The notes under the pieces: generated by a model
Database searches by the model: none
The model's input: only the letters and a program-made list of their open reading frames with translations
Told to the model about the DNA's origin: nothing
DNA from: Selenihalanaerobacter shriftii
Lineage (GTDB): Bacteria > Bacillota > Halanaerobiia > Halobacteroidales > Acetohalobiaceae
Direction: 5' to 3'
Assembly: GCF_900167185.1 (NCBI RefSeq)
Contig: NZ_FUWM01000005.1
Span: 144,595-208,594 of the forward strand
Length of the DNA: 64,000 nucleotides
Position numbers and translations under genes: made by a program
Shown here: in pieces, positions 18,217 through 27,505 of the stretch
Layout of the letters: each line of letters opens with the position of its first letter
Position numbering within the stretch: position 1 is the first letter of the stretch

Positions 18217-20996
18217 AGTTTATTAGAAGATCAATTTTTATTATAGTAGCTTTAGTTTTAATTCTTAGTTCATTATTCTTTGCTGGTATTAAGTTTTATA
18301 CTGATTGGTTATGGTTTGCAAATACCGGCTATCTATCAGTCTTTAAGACTATTTTCTTTACTAAAGTCTGGAGCCAGGTTAGCATTGGAATTCTTTTTGC
18401 AATCTTTATTTTTATCAATCTACTACTGACTAAGAAAGAGATCTTAAACTTCAAAGAAAAAGAAAAATTTGTAAATAATAATATAGATAATGATCAATTA
18501 GCAGCAGAAAGGAATCAATTATTAGAGGTGGTTAATGGCAAGAGATTGACTTGGGTATTCTTAGGAATAAGTGTCCTAGTTAGTCTTTTATTTGGAAGTA
18601 TTAATTCTGACACATGGTTAATAGTCAAAGAGTTTTTAAATGGGAGTTCTTTCGGTATAACTGATCCTATCTTTAATAATGATATTGGATTCTATATTTT
18701 CACTTTGCCGTTTTATAAATTGACTTATCAATTATTAACTACAATGTTAGTGGTAAGTGGAGTCATTACAGGAGGAATTTATCTTTTTATTAACTCAAAA
18801 GATTTATTAAGTGAAAATATTACTGCTGATTCTAGAGCTAAATATCATCTTTCAGTATTAGTAGCTTTATTTATGTTGTTAAAAGCCGGGGGATATTGGC
18901 TATCTAGGTATAACTTACTTTATTCCGATAGAGGAGTCGTTTTTGGGGCCAGTTATACTGATATAAATGCTAATTTATTAGCTCTTAAAATTCTAGCAGT
19001 TATTTCTGCTATAGTAGCTATCTTTATGATCATTAGTATCTTTACTAGAAATTTAAAATTAGTATTTGGTGGAATAGTAGCTCTGATCATAGTTTCAATT
19101 ATTTTAGGCAGTGTTTATCCAGCATTAATACAGCAGTTTAGGGTTGAACCAAATGAAATTGCCAAAGAAAGTCCATATATTAAACATAATATTAAGTTTA
19201 CCAAATTAGCATATAATTTAGATGAAATCGAAGAAAAGGAGTTTCCGGTTGATGAAGATCTAATTGCAGAAGATATTAAAGATAATGCTGCAACTATTAA
19301 TAATATTCGGTTATGGGATAGTAGACCTTTAAAACAGACTTATAGCCAATTACAAGAGATGAGACTATATTACAATTTTGGTAATGTGGATATAGATCGC
19401 TATAACATAAATGGTGAATATCGACAAGTAATGTTATCAGCACGAGAACTAAATCAAGATCAATTACCTAATCGAGCTAGCACTTGGATTAATCGTAAAT
19501 TAAAGTATACTCATGGATTTGGGTTAGCTATGAATTATGTTAATCAAATTACTTCTGAAGGGTTTCCTGAATTTTTGATTAAGAATATACCACCAGAATC
19601 TAGTCTTGATTTAAAGGTTAAGGAACCAAGAATTTATTTTGGAGAGCAGACTAACAATTATGTAATTGCTAATAATAGATCTAAAGAATTTGATTATCCA
19701 GTTGGAGACAATAACGCATATAATGATTATCAAGGGCCAGGTGGAGTTGAACTTAATTCAATTATTAGAAAGTTAGCATTTGCTTTTAGATTTGGAACTG
19801 CAAAATTGATTCTTAATAGTGATATTCAAGATGATAGCCGTTTACTATTTTATCGTAATATTAAAAAACGGATTAATCGAATAGCTCCATTCTTAGGTTA
19901 TGATGGAGACCCTTATTTAGTCTTAAATGATGATGGAAGATTATATTGGATCCAAGATGCTTATACACTTACTAATATGTATCCGTATTCTGAACCATTT
20001 AATGATTCGCTTAATTATATTCGGAATTCAGTTAAAATTGTGATTGATGCTTATACTGGTGAAGTTAATTATTACATAGTTGATAAATCAGATCCATTAG
20101 CTAAAACATATAGTAAGATATTTCCGCAATTATTTAAACAATTTACCCAAATGCCAGAAGGATTAAAGAAGCATATTAGGTATCCAGAGGATTTATTTAA
20201 GATTCAATCTCAGCTTTATAAAACATATCATATGGAGGATCCAATAGTATTCTATAATAAAGAAGACTTATGGACAATTCCTAATGAAAAGTTTTCAGGA
20301 AGCAGTATACAGATGGAACCTTATTACACAATTATGAAATTACCTGATGAAGAAAAAGAAGAATTTATTTTAATGTTACCTTTTACTCCATCTAAAAAGA
20401 ATAATATGATTTCTTGGTTAGCTGCCAAATCTGATGGAGAAGATTATGGTAAGCTTATACTATATAAGTTTCCAAAACAGCGTTTAATTTATGGACCAAT
20501 GCAGATAGAAGCTCGAATAGATCAAGATTCTAATATATCACAAAAATTAAGTTTATGGAACCAAAGAGGATCTCGAGTAATTCGAGGAAATCTATTAGTA
20601 ATTCCAATTGAGCAATCAATATTATATGTAGAGCCTATATATTTACAAGCTAATCAGAGTCAACTACCACAAATGAAGCGTGTAATAGTAGCATATGGTG
20701 ATGAATTAGTAATGACTAGAAATTTAGATGCAGCTTTTGCTAAAATATTTGAGAGTACAGCTCCACCAGAAAAAGAAACACAGCCAAAAGCTAAAATTAA
20801 GGATAAGGATTTAATAGGAATTAAAAACTTAACTAAACGTGCCTTAAATTTCTATAACCAAGCACAGGATAGTCTACGTAAAGGAGATTGGGGCGAATAT
20901 GGAAAAAGAGTTAATAGATTGCAACAGATTTTAGAGAGGTTGAATTCAGAAGTAGCTTTGGATTCAAATCAAGAATCAAATTTAAAAGCAGAATAA
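18213..20996 (+). CDS. UPF0182 family membrane protein
   Basis: This 927-residue protein matches UPF0182. The N-terminal third has about seven hydrophobic helices (roughly residues 5-30, 45-65, 110-130, 170-195, 210-230, 250-275 and 280-305). A large hydrophilic region follows, with family segments such as NNIRLWDSRPLKQTY, DVDRY-like NVDIDRYNI, LNYIRNSVKIVIDAY and FKIQSQLYKTYHM. Topology suggests the bulk is outside the membrane. The function of the family is unknown, and neighbours give no clue. SD AAAGGAGGG precedes ATG. Confidence 0.88.
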   Translation: MKFIRRSIFIIVALVLILSSLFFAGIKFYTDWLWFANTGYLSVFKTIFFTKVWSQVSIGILFAIFIFINLLLTKKEILNFKEKEKFVNNNIDNDQLAAERNQLLEVVNGKRLTWVFLGISVLVSLLFGSINSDTWLIVKEFLNGSSFGITDPIFNNDIGFYIFTLPFYKLTYQLLTTMLVVSGVITGGIYLFINSKDLLSENITADSRAKYHLSVLVALFMLLKAGGYWLSRYNLLYSDRGVVFGASYTDINANLLALKILAVISAIVAIFMIISIFTRNLKLVFGGIVALIIVSIILGSVYPALIQQFRVEPNEIAKESPYIKHNIKFTKLAYNLDEIEEKEFPVDEDLIAEDIKDNAATINNIRLWDSRPLKQTYSQLQEMRLYYNFGNVDIDRYNINGEYRQVMLSARELNQDQLPNRASTWINRKLKYTHGFGLAMNYVNQITSEGFPEFLIKNIPPESSLDLKVKEPRIYFGEQTNNYVIANNRSKEFDYPVGDNNAYNDYQGPGGVELNSIIRKLAFAFRFGTAKLILNSDIQDDSRLLFYRNIKKRINRIAPFLGYDGDPYLVLNDDGRLYWIQDAYTLTNMYPYSEPFNDSLNYIRNSVKIVIDAYTGEVNYYIVDKSDPLAKTYSKIFPQLFKQFTQMPEGLKKHIRYPEDLFKIQSQLYKTYHMEDPIVFYNKEDLWTIPNEKFSGSSIQMEPYYTIMKLPDEEKEEFILMLPFTPSKKNNMISWLAAKSDGEDYGKLILYKFPKQRLIYGPMQIEARIDQDSNISQKLSLWNQRGSRVIRGNLLVIPIEQSILYVEPIYLQANQSQLPQMKRVIVAYGDELVMTRNLDAAFAKIFESTAPPEKETQPKAKIKDKDLIGIKNLTKRALNFYNQAQDSLRKGDWGEYGKRVNRLQQILERLNSEVALDSNQESNLKAE

Positions 20997-21009
20997 ATAA
21001 GGTAGTTAA

Positions 21010-21041
21010 TATAAAGGTCAGCTGAATTCAGCTGACCTTTA
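21010..21041 (+). terminator. Perfect inverted repeat after UPF0182 gene
   Basis: A 16-bp perfect palindrome (AAAGGTCAGCTGAA and its complement) lies just after the stop. The following T-run is short. Confidence 0.7.
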
Positions 21042-21170
21042 TAAATTTTCAATAAGTTAATCTATAATAAAGGACTATTTAAAGAATATACAGAAATAAA
21101 AAATATAATATATTATATGATTTTAGAAGGTGTATTTAACTATATAAGTTTAAATAGGGTGGGGGTTTAA

Positions 21171-22193
21171 ATGGATTCTAAATTACAGGTCATTCAAGCA
21201 AATAGCAATCTTGATGAAGTGGAAGCAAAGTTGGCTTTAGATTTAGCTGAAGGTGATGTTAATCAGGCTTTAAATATGGTGGAGTATGTAGCAAAACCTT
21301 TCTTTACTTTGCAAATTAAATTTCAAGGAGAACATTCAAGAAAAATTTATGGTTTAATAAATTTTATAGCTGATGGGAAAAATGGTGAACTTTTAAATTT
21401 AAACGTTGTTACTACATATAATCGAGAGGTTTTAAATATCGGGATAGAAGTTAGCAATAAAGCATTTAATCAAACTATTGAAGAAATTAAAGAAGAAGGT
21501 AGTAATTCTTACGATACTGAAATTAGGCAAGCATTTTATAATAAACTCCATTCAGCAGATATTTTTGAATTATTTACTGAAGTTAAGAAAGAGAAGACTA
21601 GAAATGTTAAAGCTGCTATTGAAGAAGTTTTGGATGGGATTTTTGATAAAGGAATTAAAGTTTATGTAGCTGATAATTTGATGACTAAAGCCCAAATACA
21701 ACAGTTGACGGAACTTACTATTGAAAGTAATTCAAGAGATGAAGTAGAGGAAAATGAACAGGAAACGGGATTATCGATTTATCTTAAATGTGCTCCTATT
21801 ATTTCTGCAGTTCATGGTACTAAAGTTGAGGATTTACAAGAAGGTGATGAAATTTTAGTTAAGATTGTAGATACAAGAGAAATAGGGGCTTATTTAGCTA
21901 ATTTGATTAGTACTAATGGGAAATATATATCTACAGGGGTTATTACACAGATTTACTTTAATGAAGAGTCTAAAAGATATACTTTAATGGTCGAGTTTGG
22001 GCCTAAAATTTATGGTAAGCTATTAATTGATGGTGAAGTTAAGTTAGCTTTAGCTGAGGAATTGTTAGAAGAGCAAGAGAATGATAATAAGCCAGAAGAA
22101 AGATTAAGTTTAAATGTTGATTCTTTAGGGCCATTATTAGTTTTATTTTTAATGTTAATAATTTTAATTATTGTTTTATTACAAGTTATTTAA
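21171..22193 (+). CDS. Unrecognised tail-anchored protein with UBA/TS-N-like start
   Basis: I do not recognise this 340-residue protein. Residues 8-37 (EVEAKLALDLAEGDVNQAL) resemble the UBA-like helix bundle found in TS-N and NAC domains. The middle is mixed alpha/beta with no catalytic motif. Around residue 210 a stretch reads PIISAVHGTKVEDLQEGDEIL, like a small beta barrel. The last 25 residues form one hydrophobic helix with almost nothing after it, so it is likely tail-anchored with the bulk in the cytoplasm. It has its own SD (GGGTGGGGG) and no operon partner. Confidence 0.65.
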   Translation: MDSKLQVIQANSNLDEVEAKLALDLAEGDVNQALNMVEYVAKPFFTLQIKFQGEHSRKIYGLINFIADGKNGELLNLNVVTTYNREVLNIGIEVSNKAFNQTIEEIKEEGSNSYDTEIRQAFYNKLHSADIFELFTEVKKEKTRNVKAAIEEVLDGIFDKGIKVYVADNLMTKAQIQQLTELTIESNSRDEVEENEQETGLSIYLKCAPIISAVHGTKVEDLQEGDEILVKIVDTREIGAYLANLISTNGKYISTGVITQIYFNEESKRYTLMVEFGPKIYGKLLIDGEVKLALAEELLEEQENDNKPEERLSLNVDSLGPLLVLFLMLIILIIVLLQVI

Positions 22194-22275
22194 TGATTAG
22201 TTTTGTATAAGAACTGGTTTTAAGACTAAAACTATCTATAGTCTTTATAATAGGTTATAGAAAGGACATCATTAT

Positions 22276-22461
22276 ATGGGAATTAAGTGTTATCATTGTG
22301 GTTCTATGAATACTCATTTTAAAGAAGATATTTTAAGTGATTGTTGTCAAAAAAAGAAAGAGGGTGAAAAATGGTTTTGTAAAGATTGTAAAAGTATCTT
22401 TAGTTTCTTTGTTGTTTATTCCGATGATGAAGAACCATGTTGTCATAAGAAATCTAATTAA
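22276..22461 (+). CDS. Small cysteine-rich zinc-ribbon protein
   Basis: A 61-residue protein with CYHCG, CC, CKDC and CC motifs; eight cysteines suggest one or two zinc sites. No enzymatic motif is visible. It ends overlapping by four bases with the convergent VanW-like gene. Composition and bias fit a real small gene, but the SD is weak (AAAGGACATC). Confidence 0.6.
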   Translation: MGIKCYHCGSMNTHFKEDILSDCCQKKKEGEKWFCKDCKSIFSFFVVYSDDEEPCCHKKSN

Positions 22462-23336
22462 TTTATTTGATGTATTTGTAGCAAGTAAATAACTACTTTA
22501 TTATCTATTATTTTTCCTATAATAGTAATTGGAAACTTTTTATTATTTTTAAATTTTAAATCTTTAAACCCTGGCACTACAGTAGCATCCTGACCTGTTG
22601 GTACATAATTAACCTTAAATGAATGAGGATGTCTTTCTACTATCTTTAAATTAGCTTGTAATAAAGTGTTATATAGAGTAGATGAAACTTGACAAACACC
22701 TCCACCATAAGCTGGTTTTAATTGATTATTAATAATTGCTGGTGCTTGTTGGTATCCATTTTTAGCTGTTAAACTACCAATTACTTGGTTAAATGAAAAT
22801 GAATTTTGGGAGTTTATTATTAAACCGGTTAATTCTTTTAAAGCAATACTAATATTATTTAATCTTGATGAATTATTATTCTGTAAAGGGGTAGCATAAG
22901 TGCTTAAAAAGCTTACTTTAAGTTTAAAATTATTAAGGTTAATCCATTTTTTTTGGTTCTTTAATATAAATTTGGATGTGATTAGAGGTTTGATTTTAGT
23001 GGATATTAAGTTAAATTTTGTTCCAGTACTAGCTGTTAATAATTGATTAGTCATTCTTTCAATGTTAAGTTTAGCACCATATTTTTCAGGAATTATTTTT
23101 TTGTTATCAGGGTCTATATATGCATTTTTAGGATTAATTTCTTCTTTGTTTTGTAATCTTTTTAAATATTTCTTTAATTCTCGTTGGTTAAGGGGTTCCA
23201 GATTTATCTCTTCTAATTGGATTCCTGGTTCTACTATTTGATTTCTATAGGTTTTAAAATTTATGTTACTGATTATAATTGGAGTAAGCAAGAATATAAT
23301 AGTTAATATTAGGCTCTGAAATAATTTATTATTCAT
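22458..23336 (-). CDS. VanW family protein, membrane-anchored
   Basis: The 292-residue protein has an N-terminal signal anchor (about residues 8-25), then a spacer with some similarity to the peptidoglycan-binding YoaR-like domain. The VanW domain proper occupies about residues 145-280: FSFNQVIGSLTAKNGYQQAP, GGGVCQVSSTLYN, ERHPHSFKVNYVP and DATVVPG. VanW proteins are wall-associated with unclear activity; the name comes from vancomycin-resistance clusters, but this gene has no van neighbours. SD AAAGGAG precedes ATG on the minus strand. Confidence 0.87.
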   Translation of the reverse strand: MNNKLFQSLILTIIFLLTPIIISNINFKTYRNQIVEPGIQLEEINLEPLNQRELKKYLKRLQNKEEINPKNAYIDPDNKKIIPEKYGAKLNIERMTNQLLTASTGTKFNLISTKIKPLITSKFILKNQKKWINLNNFKLKVSFLSTYATPLQNNNSSRLNNISIALKELTGLIINSQNSFSFNQVIGSLTAKNGYQQAPAIINNQLKPAYGGGVCQVSSTLYNTLLQANLKIVERHPHSFKVNYVPTGQDATVVPGFKDLKFKNNKKFPITIIGKIIDNKVVIYLLQIHQIN

Positions 23337-23500
23337 TTTGACAACTCCTTTTTATTTTATTATCACTACTATGTATTCTTTATATTCGTAATTATATATC
23401 CAATGGTCTATTTTATATCTAAATTTGATTTAATTTATGTACTTATTAAATTTTTGGAAAGTTATTTTAATAAATAGTTTTTATGGAGGGAGGACTAAAT

Positions 23501-24559
23501 TTGGAAAATAAAGATTTTTTAAAGAAATTATCTAATCAAACTGGAATTTCAGGTTCAGAAGAGAAATTATCTAAAATGGTAAGAGAAGTATTTAGTAAAT
23601 ATACAGATGAGATTAAAACAGACCCTTTAGGTAATTTAATTACCTTAAGGAAAGGAGAAAGCAGTTCAGAAGCAGCTCCTAAAGTGATGTTAGCTGCTCA
23701 TATGGATGAAATAGGATTGATGGTTAAAAAAATAGATGATAAAGGATTCTTAAAATTTACTACTGTAGGTGGAATTGATCAGCGAACTTTAGTTGGTCAA
23801 GAGGTGTTAATTTATGGGGAAGAAGTTCTACAAGGGATTATTGGTGTGAAACCGCCCCATGTACAAGATGCAAATGAACGAAAGAAAGCAGCAAAATTAA
23901 AAGATATGTATGTAGATGTAGGTAGAAGTGTAGAGGAAGTGAAAGATTTAGTTAGAATTGGGGATTTAATAATAGTTCGAAGAGATTTTACTGAACTAAA
24001 TGGAAATAGAGTTAGTGGTAAGGCATTGGATGATAGAGCCGGTGTTACTATGATTTTAGAATGTTTTAAAGAATTACAACGTTTACGGCATACAGCAGAT
24101 GTTTATGGAGTGGCAACTGTACAAGAAGAGGTAGGAGTTAGAGGTGCTACAACTAGTACTTATGGCATTGTGCCTGATATTGGAATTGCTATTGATGTTT
24201 GTCATGGTGAAATGCCAGGAGTTTCTGATGAAGAGACTTCTAATTTAGGTGAGGGACCGGTGATTACTTTAGGACCTCAAGTGCATCCTAAATTACATGA
24301 AGAGTTAAAAAATGTAGCTCAAAATTATGATATTAATTATCAGATTGATATTGATACTAATCCTCGGGGGACAGACGCTTTTGCAATTCAGATTACTAAG
24401 AGTGGAATACCGACTGCTTTGATTTCTATTCCACTTAGATATATGCATACCTCTGTAGAGACTATAGATTTAACAGATATTGAAAAAGGCGGACGATTAT
24501 TGGCTAATTTTATTAGTCAGATTGATTCTGAATTTGTGGAGGGGTTAAAATGCTTTTAG
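23501..24559 (+). CDS. M42 family metallo-aminopeptidase (copy 1)
   Basis: I choose TTG 23501, 7 bases after the SD GGAGGGAGG; the ATG at 23483 is partly inside that SD. Product: 352 residues. M42 peptidases form cobalt- or zinc-dependent tetrahedral particles that trim peptides. Metal ligands fit the family: HMDE, ALDDRAG, QEEVG, AIDV and RYMHT. It is the first of three tandem M42 genes, and its end overlaps the next start by 10 bases. Confidence 0.9.
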   Translation: MENKDFLKKLSNQTGISGSEEKLSKMVREVFSKYTDEIKTDPLGNLITLRKGESSSEAAPKVMLAAHMDEIGLMVKKIDDKGFLKFTTVGGIDQRTLVGQEVLIYGEEVLQGIIGVKPPHVQDANERKKAAKLKDMYVDVGRSVEEVKDLVRIGDLIIVRRDFTELNGNRVSGKALDDRAGVTMILECFKELQRLRHTADVYGVATVQEEVGVRGATTSTYGIVPDIGIAIDVCHGEMPGVSDEETSNLGEGPVITLGPQVHPKLHEELKNVAQNYDINYQIDIDTNPRGTDAFAIQITKSGIPTALISIPLRYMHTSVETIDLTDIEKGGRLLANFISQIDSEFVEGLKCF

Positions 24560-25587
24560 ATAAATTATCTGAAGCAGTTGGAGTTTCAGGAGCTGAATAT
24601 GAAATTCGTGATTTAATTAAAGAAGAAGTGAAGGATTATGTTAATGAGATTAAGACTGATTCTTTAGGTAATTTGATTGTCTATAAAGATGGAGATTCTT
24701 CATTACCTACTTTATTACTATCAGCGCATATGGATGAGATTGGTTTGATGATCACTAAAATAGAAAAAAATGGATTATTAAGCTTTAAACCTGTAGGTGC
24801 TGTAGATAAGCGAGTATTAATTTCTAAAAAAGTAGTTGTGGGTAAAGATAAAGTTCCAGGAATAATAGGAGCTAAGGCTATTCATCTTCAAAAGTCTAGT
24901 GAGCGCAAAAGGCCGCTTAAAATAAAACAGTTATATATTGATATTGGTGCTAATGATCAAAAAACTGCCAAAAAACTAGTTAATCTTGGGGATACAGCTA
25001 CATTTGCTACTAAGTTTTCTGAATTAGGAGAAAAGACAGTAAAAGGTAAAGCTTTTGACGACCGAGTGGGTTGTTCTATTTTAGTGGAGTTACTGAAGAA
25101 AGATTATGATTTTCCATTTTATGGAGTTTTTGCGGTTCAAGAAGAGGTTGGTTTAAGGGGAGCTGGAGTAGCAGCTTATGATATTGAACCGGATTTAGCA
25201 ATTATTTTAGAAGGAACAACTGCGTCTGATGTGCCGGAGAGTAAAGAACATGCTTATTCTACCACAGTAGGTAAAGGTCCTGCTTTAACTATGATGGATA
25301 TGACTATAATTCCTAATAAAGAATTATTACAAGGTATTATTAAAACAGCTGATGAGAATCAAATAGATTATCAGTTTAGACGTTCTACATCTGCAGGTAC
25401 TGATGCAGGTAAAGTCCATTTATTAAAAGAAGGAATTCCGACAGTAGTTATATCTCTACCTGTCCGCTATATTCATTCACCAATTTCTTTATTAAATTTA
25501 GATGACTATCAAGCAGCTAAGGGTTTAGTAGATAAGTTTTGTGAAAAAATAGCGCAAGGAGGTTTTAGTATTGAAAGAGATTATTAA
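24550..25587 (+). CDS. M42 family metallo-aminopeptidase (copy 2)
   Basis: The 345-residue second member of the trio overlaps both neighbours (10 and 17 bases), so the three are translationally coupled. It keeps HMDE, AFDDRVG, QEEVG and RYIHS, but the fourth ligand segment is ILEGTTA with Glu in place of the Asp seen in copies 1 and 3. This is a known variation in dinuclear peptidases but may change metal or substrate preference. It is the most divergent of the three. Confidence 0.9.
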   Translation: MLLDKLSEAVGVSGAEYEIRDLIKEEVKDYVNEIKTDSLGNLIVYKDGDSSLPTLLLSAHMDEIGLMITKIEKNGLLSFKPVGAVDKRVLISKKVVVGKDKVPGIIGAKAIHLQKSSERKRPLKIKQLYIDIGANDQKTAKKLVNLGDTATFATKFSELGEKTVKGKAFDDRVGCSILVELLKKDYDFPFYGVFAVQEEVGLRGAGVAAYDIEPDLAIILEGTTASDVPESKEHAYSTTVGKGPALTMMDMTIIPNKELLQGIIKTADENQIDYQFRRSTSAGTDAGKVHLLKEGIPTVVISLPVRYIHSPISLLNLDDYQAAKGLVDKFCEKIAQGGFSIERDY

Positions 25588-26560
25588 AGATTTAGTAAAG
25601 ACTTATGGACCATCGGGACATGAAACTAAAGTAGCTGAATTAATTAAAAGTCAAATTGAGGATAATATAGATGAAATCAGAATGGATAATATGGGAAACT
25701 TAATAGCAGTAAAAAAAGGTGAAAGTGATAAAAAGGTAATGCTTGCTGCGCATATGGATCAAATAGGGTTGATAGTAACTCATATTGATGAGAATGGATT
25801 TATTAGGTTTTCAAATGTTGGCGGAGTTTCTCCTTATGTATTATTAGGAGAAAGAGTAATCTTTGCTAATGGTGTAGAAGGAACTATAGGTAAAGAGAAG
25901 CTAGATAGTATTAAAGAACTTAAATTAAGTAAGATGTATATAGATGTAGGGTTAGATAGTGAAGAGAAAGTTAAAGAGAAGATAAAGATTGGTGATGTGG
26001 CAACATATAATCGAGGATTTTCTGATTTAGGAGATAGAGTTGTTGCTCAAGCTTTAGATGACAGAGCTGGTTGTGCGGTTTTAATAGAAACGATTAAAGA
26101 GTTAGATGAAGTGGAGAATGATACTTATTTTGTTTTTACTGTGCAAGAAGAGGTAGGAATTAGAGGAGCACAGACTTCTGCTTTTGGAATTGATCCAGAT
26201 ATAGGAATTGCAGTAGATGTAACAGCTACAGGTGACACTCCAGAGGCTCGGACTATGGCTGTCTCTTTAGGAGAAGGCCCAGCAATCAAGATTAAAGATC
26301 GTTCTGTGATTACTCATCCTAAGGTTAAAGATTTAATGGTCAAGGTGGCAGAACAAGAAGAGATTCCATATCAATTTGAAGTATTAGAATTTGGTGGAAC
26401 AGATGCGGGAAGTATTCATTTAACTAGAGAAGGTGTTCCAACAGGTGTCTTATCGATTCCAGCAAGATATATACATACTCCTAGTGAAATGGTTGATTAT
26501 GGTGATTTAGAGCATAGTGTTAAATTATTGAGTGGTATCTTACAAGAAAAGATTGATTAA
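25571..26560 (+). CDS. M42 family metallo-aminopeptidase (copy 3)
   Basis: This 329-residue third copy starts at TTG 25571 behind SD AAGGAGG, which lies within the previous gene. Ligand motifs are HMDQ, ALDDRAG, QEEVG, AVDVT and RYIHT. In Pyrococcus different M42 paralogues (acidic, lysine, hydrophobic preference) assemble into mixed particles; a tandem trio could do the same. That is inference. A terminator follows. Confidence 0.92.
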   Translation: MKEIIKDLVKTYGPSGHETKVAELIKSQIEDNIDEIRMDNMGNLIAVKKGESDKKVMLAAHMDQIGLIVTHIDENGFIRFSNVGGVSPYVLLGERVIFANGVEGTIGKEKLDSIKELKLSKMYIDVGLDSEEKVKEKIKIGDVATYNRGFSDLGDRVVAQALDDRAGCAVLIETIKELDEVENDTYFVFTVQEEVGIRGAQTSAFGIDPDIGIAVDVTATGDTPEARTMAVSLGEGPAIKIKDRSVITHPKVKDLMVKVAEQEEIPYQFEVLEFGGTDAGSIHLTREGVPTGVLSIPARYIHTPSEMVDYGDLEHSVKLLSGILQEKID

Positions 26561-26586
26561 TCTTTAAAATATAAAAATAGATAATT

Positions 26587-26618
26587 GTGGGAAGAGTTTT
26601 TATCTAGACTCTTCTCAC
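26587..26618 (+). terminator. Rho-independent terminator
   Basis: An 11-bp stem (GTGGGAAGAGT and its pair, one G-T wobble) closes the M42 operon; the T-rich tail is weak. Confidence 0.65.
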
Positions 26619-26674
26619 ATTTATCATTTATAAGATGTAATTTATATTATAATGAATAATGAGGAGGTAAAGTA

Positions 26675-27436
26675 ATGGGAGAGAGTCAAAAAGAGTATAA
26701 AGATTTAGCTTCTATCTATGATTATTTAGTAGCTACAATAGATTATGATGACTGGTTTAAATATATTCAGAAAATTTTGAATAGAATAAATTATACTCCA
26801 AATTCAGTGGCTGATTTAGCTTGTGGCACTGGAGAAACTACGATTCCTTTTGCTAAACAGGGGATTAGTAGTTATGGGATTGATATTTCTAAAAAGATGT
26901 TAGAAGTAGCAGATATTAAAGCAAAGAATAATGATTTGGATATAACATATCTTGAACAAGACATGAAAGAATTAGATTTACCAGAAGTTGTTGATTTAAT
27001 AGTCTCTTATCATGATGGGATGAATTATATTTTATCAATATCTGACTTACATCAGGTCTTCAATCGAGCATATAAGAATTTAGTTAATGATGGTTACTTT
27101 ATTTTTGATCTTAATTCAGTTAATCGATTTCAAGGAGTGGAAGATGAAGAAGGAATAACTATTATTGATGAGGATAAAAGATTTTTAGCTTGGCAGACTG
27201 ATTATGATCAATTACTTGATATTTGGACTATTGATTTAACAGGGTTTATTGAAGTTGAAGAGGGATTATATCGTCGCTTTAAGGAGAGTCATCGTGAAAA
27301 GTATTATTCTGAGGGAGAGGTACTCTCTACTTTACAAAAAGTAGGCTTTAAGGTAGAGGATTATTATGAAGCATTTACCTGGCAAAAACCAGGCCATAAT
27401 TCATCAAGAATTATGTATATAGCAAAAAAAGTTTAA
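26675..27436 (+). CDS. Class I SAM-dependent methyltransferase
   Basis: The 253-residue protein has the Rossmann methyltransferase signature: motif I VADLACGTGETT (about residues 42-53), GIDISKKML as motif II and YHDGMNYI as the motif IV region. It matches small-molecule methyltransferases of the YqeM/Methyltransf_25 group. The substrate is unknown. It has its own SD (GAGGAGG) and lies between the M42 operon and the cytochrome gene without clear linkage to either. Confidence 0.85.
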   Translation: MGESQKEYKDLASIYDYLVATIDYDDWFKYIQKILNRINYTPNSVADLACGTGETTIPFAKQGISSYGIDISKKMLEVADIKAKNNDLDITYLEQDMKELDLPEVVDLIVSYHDGMNYILSISDLHQVFNRAYKNLVNDGYFIFDLNSVNRFQGVEDEEGITIIDEDKRFLAWQTDYDQLLDIWTIDLTGFIEVEEGLYRRFKESHREKYYSEGEVLSTLQKVGFKVEDYYEAFTWQKPGHNSSRIMYIAKKV

Positions 27437-27505
27437 TTCATATACATAACCTTCCTCGAAATGATAAATATTATAAAGTAGATAAACTTAGAGGAGGGAA
27501 GTGTC

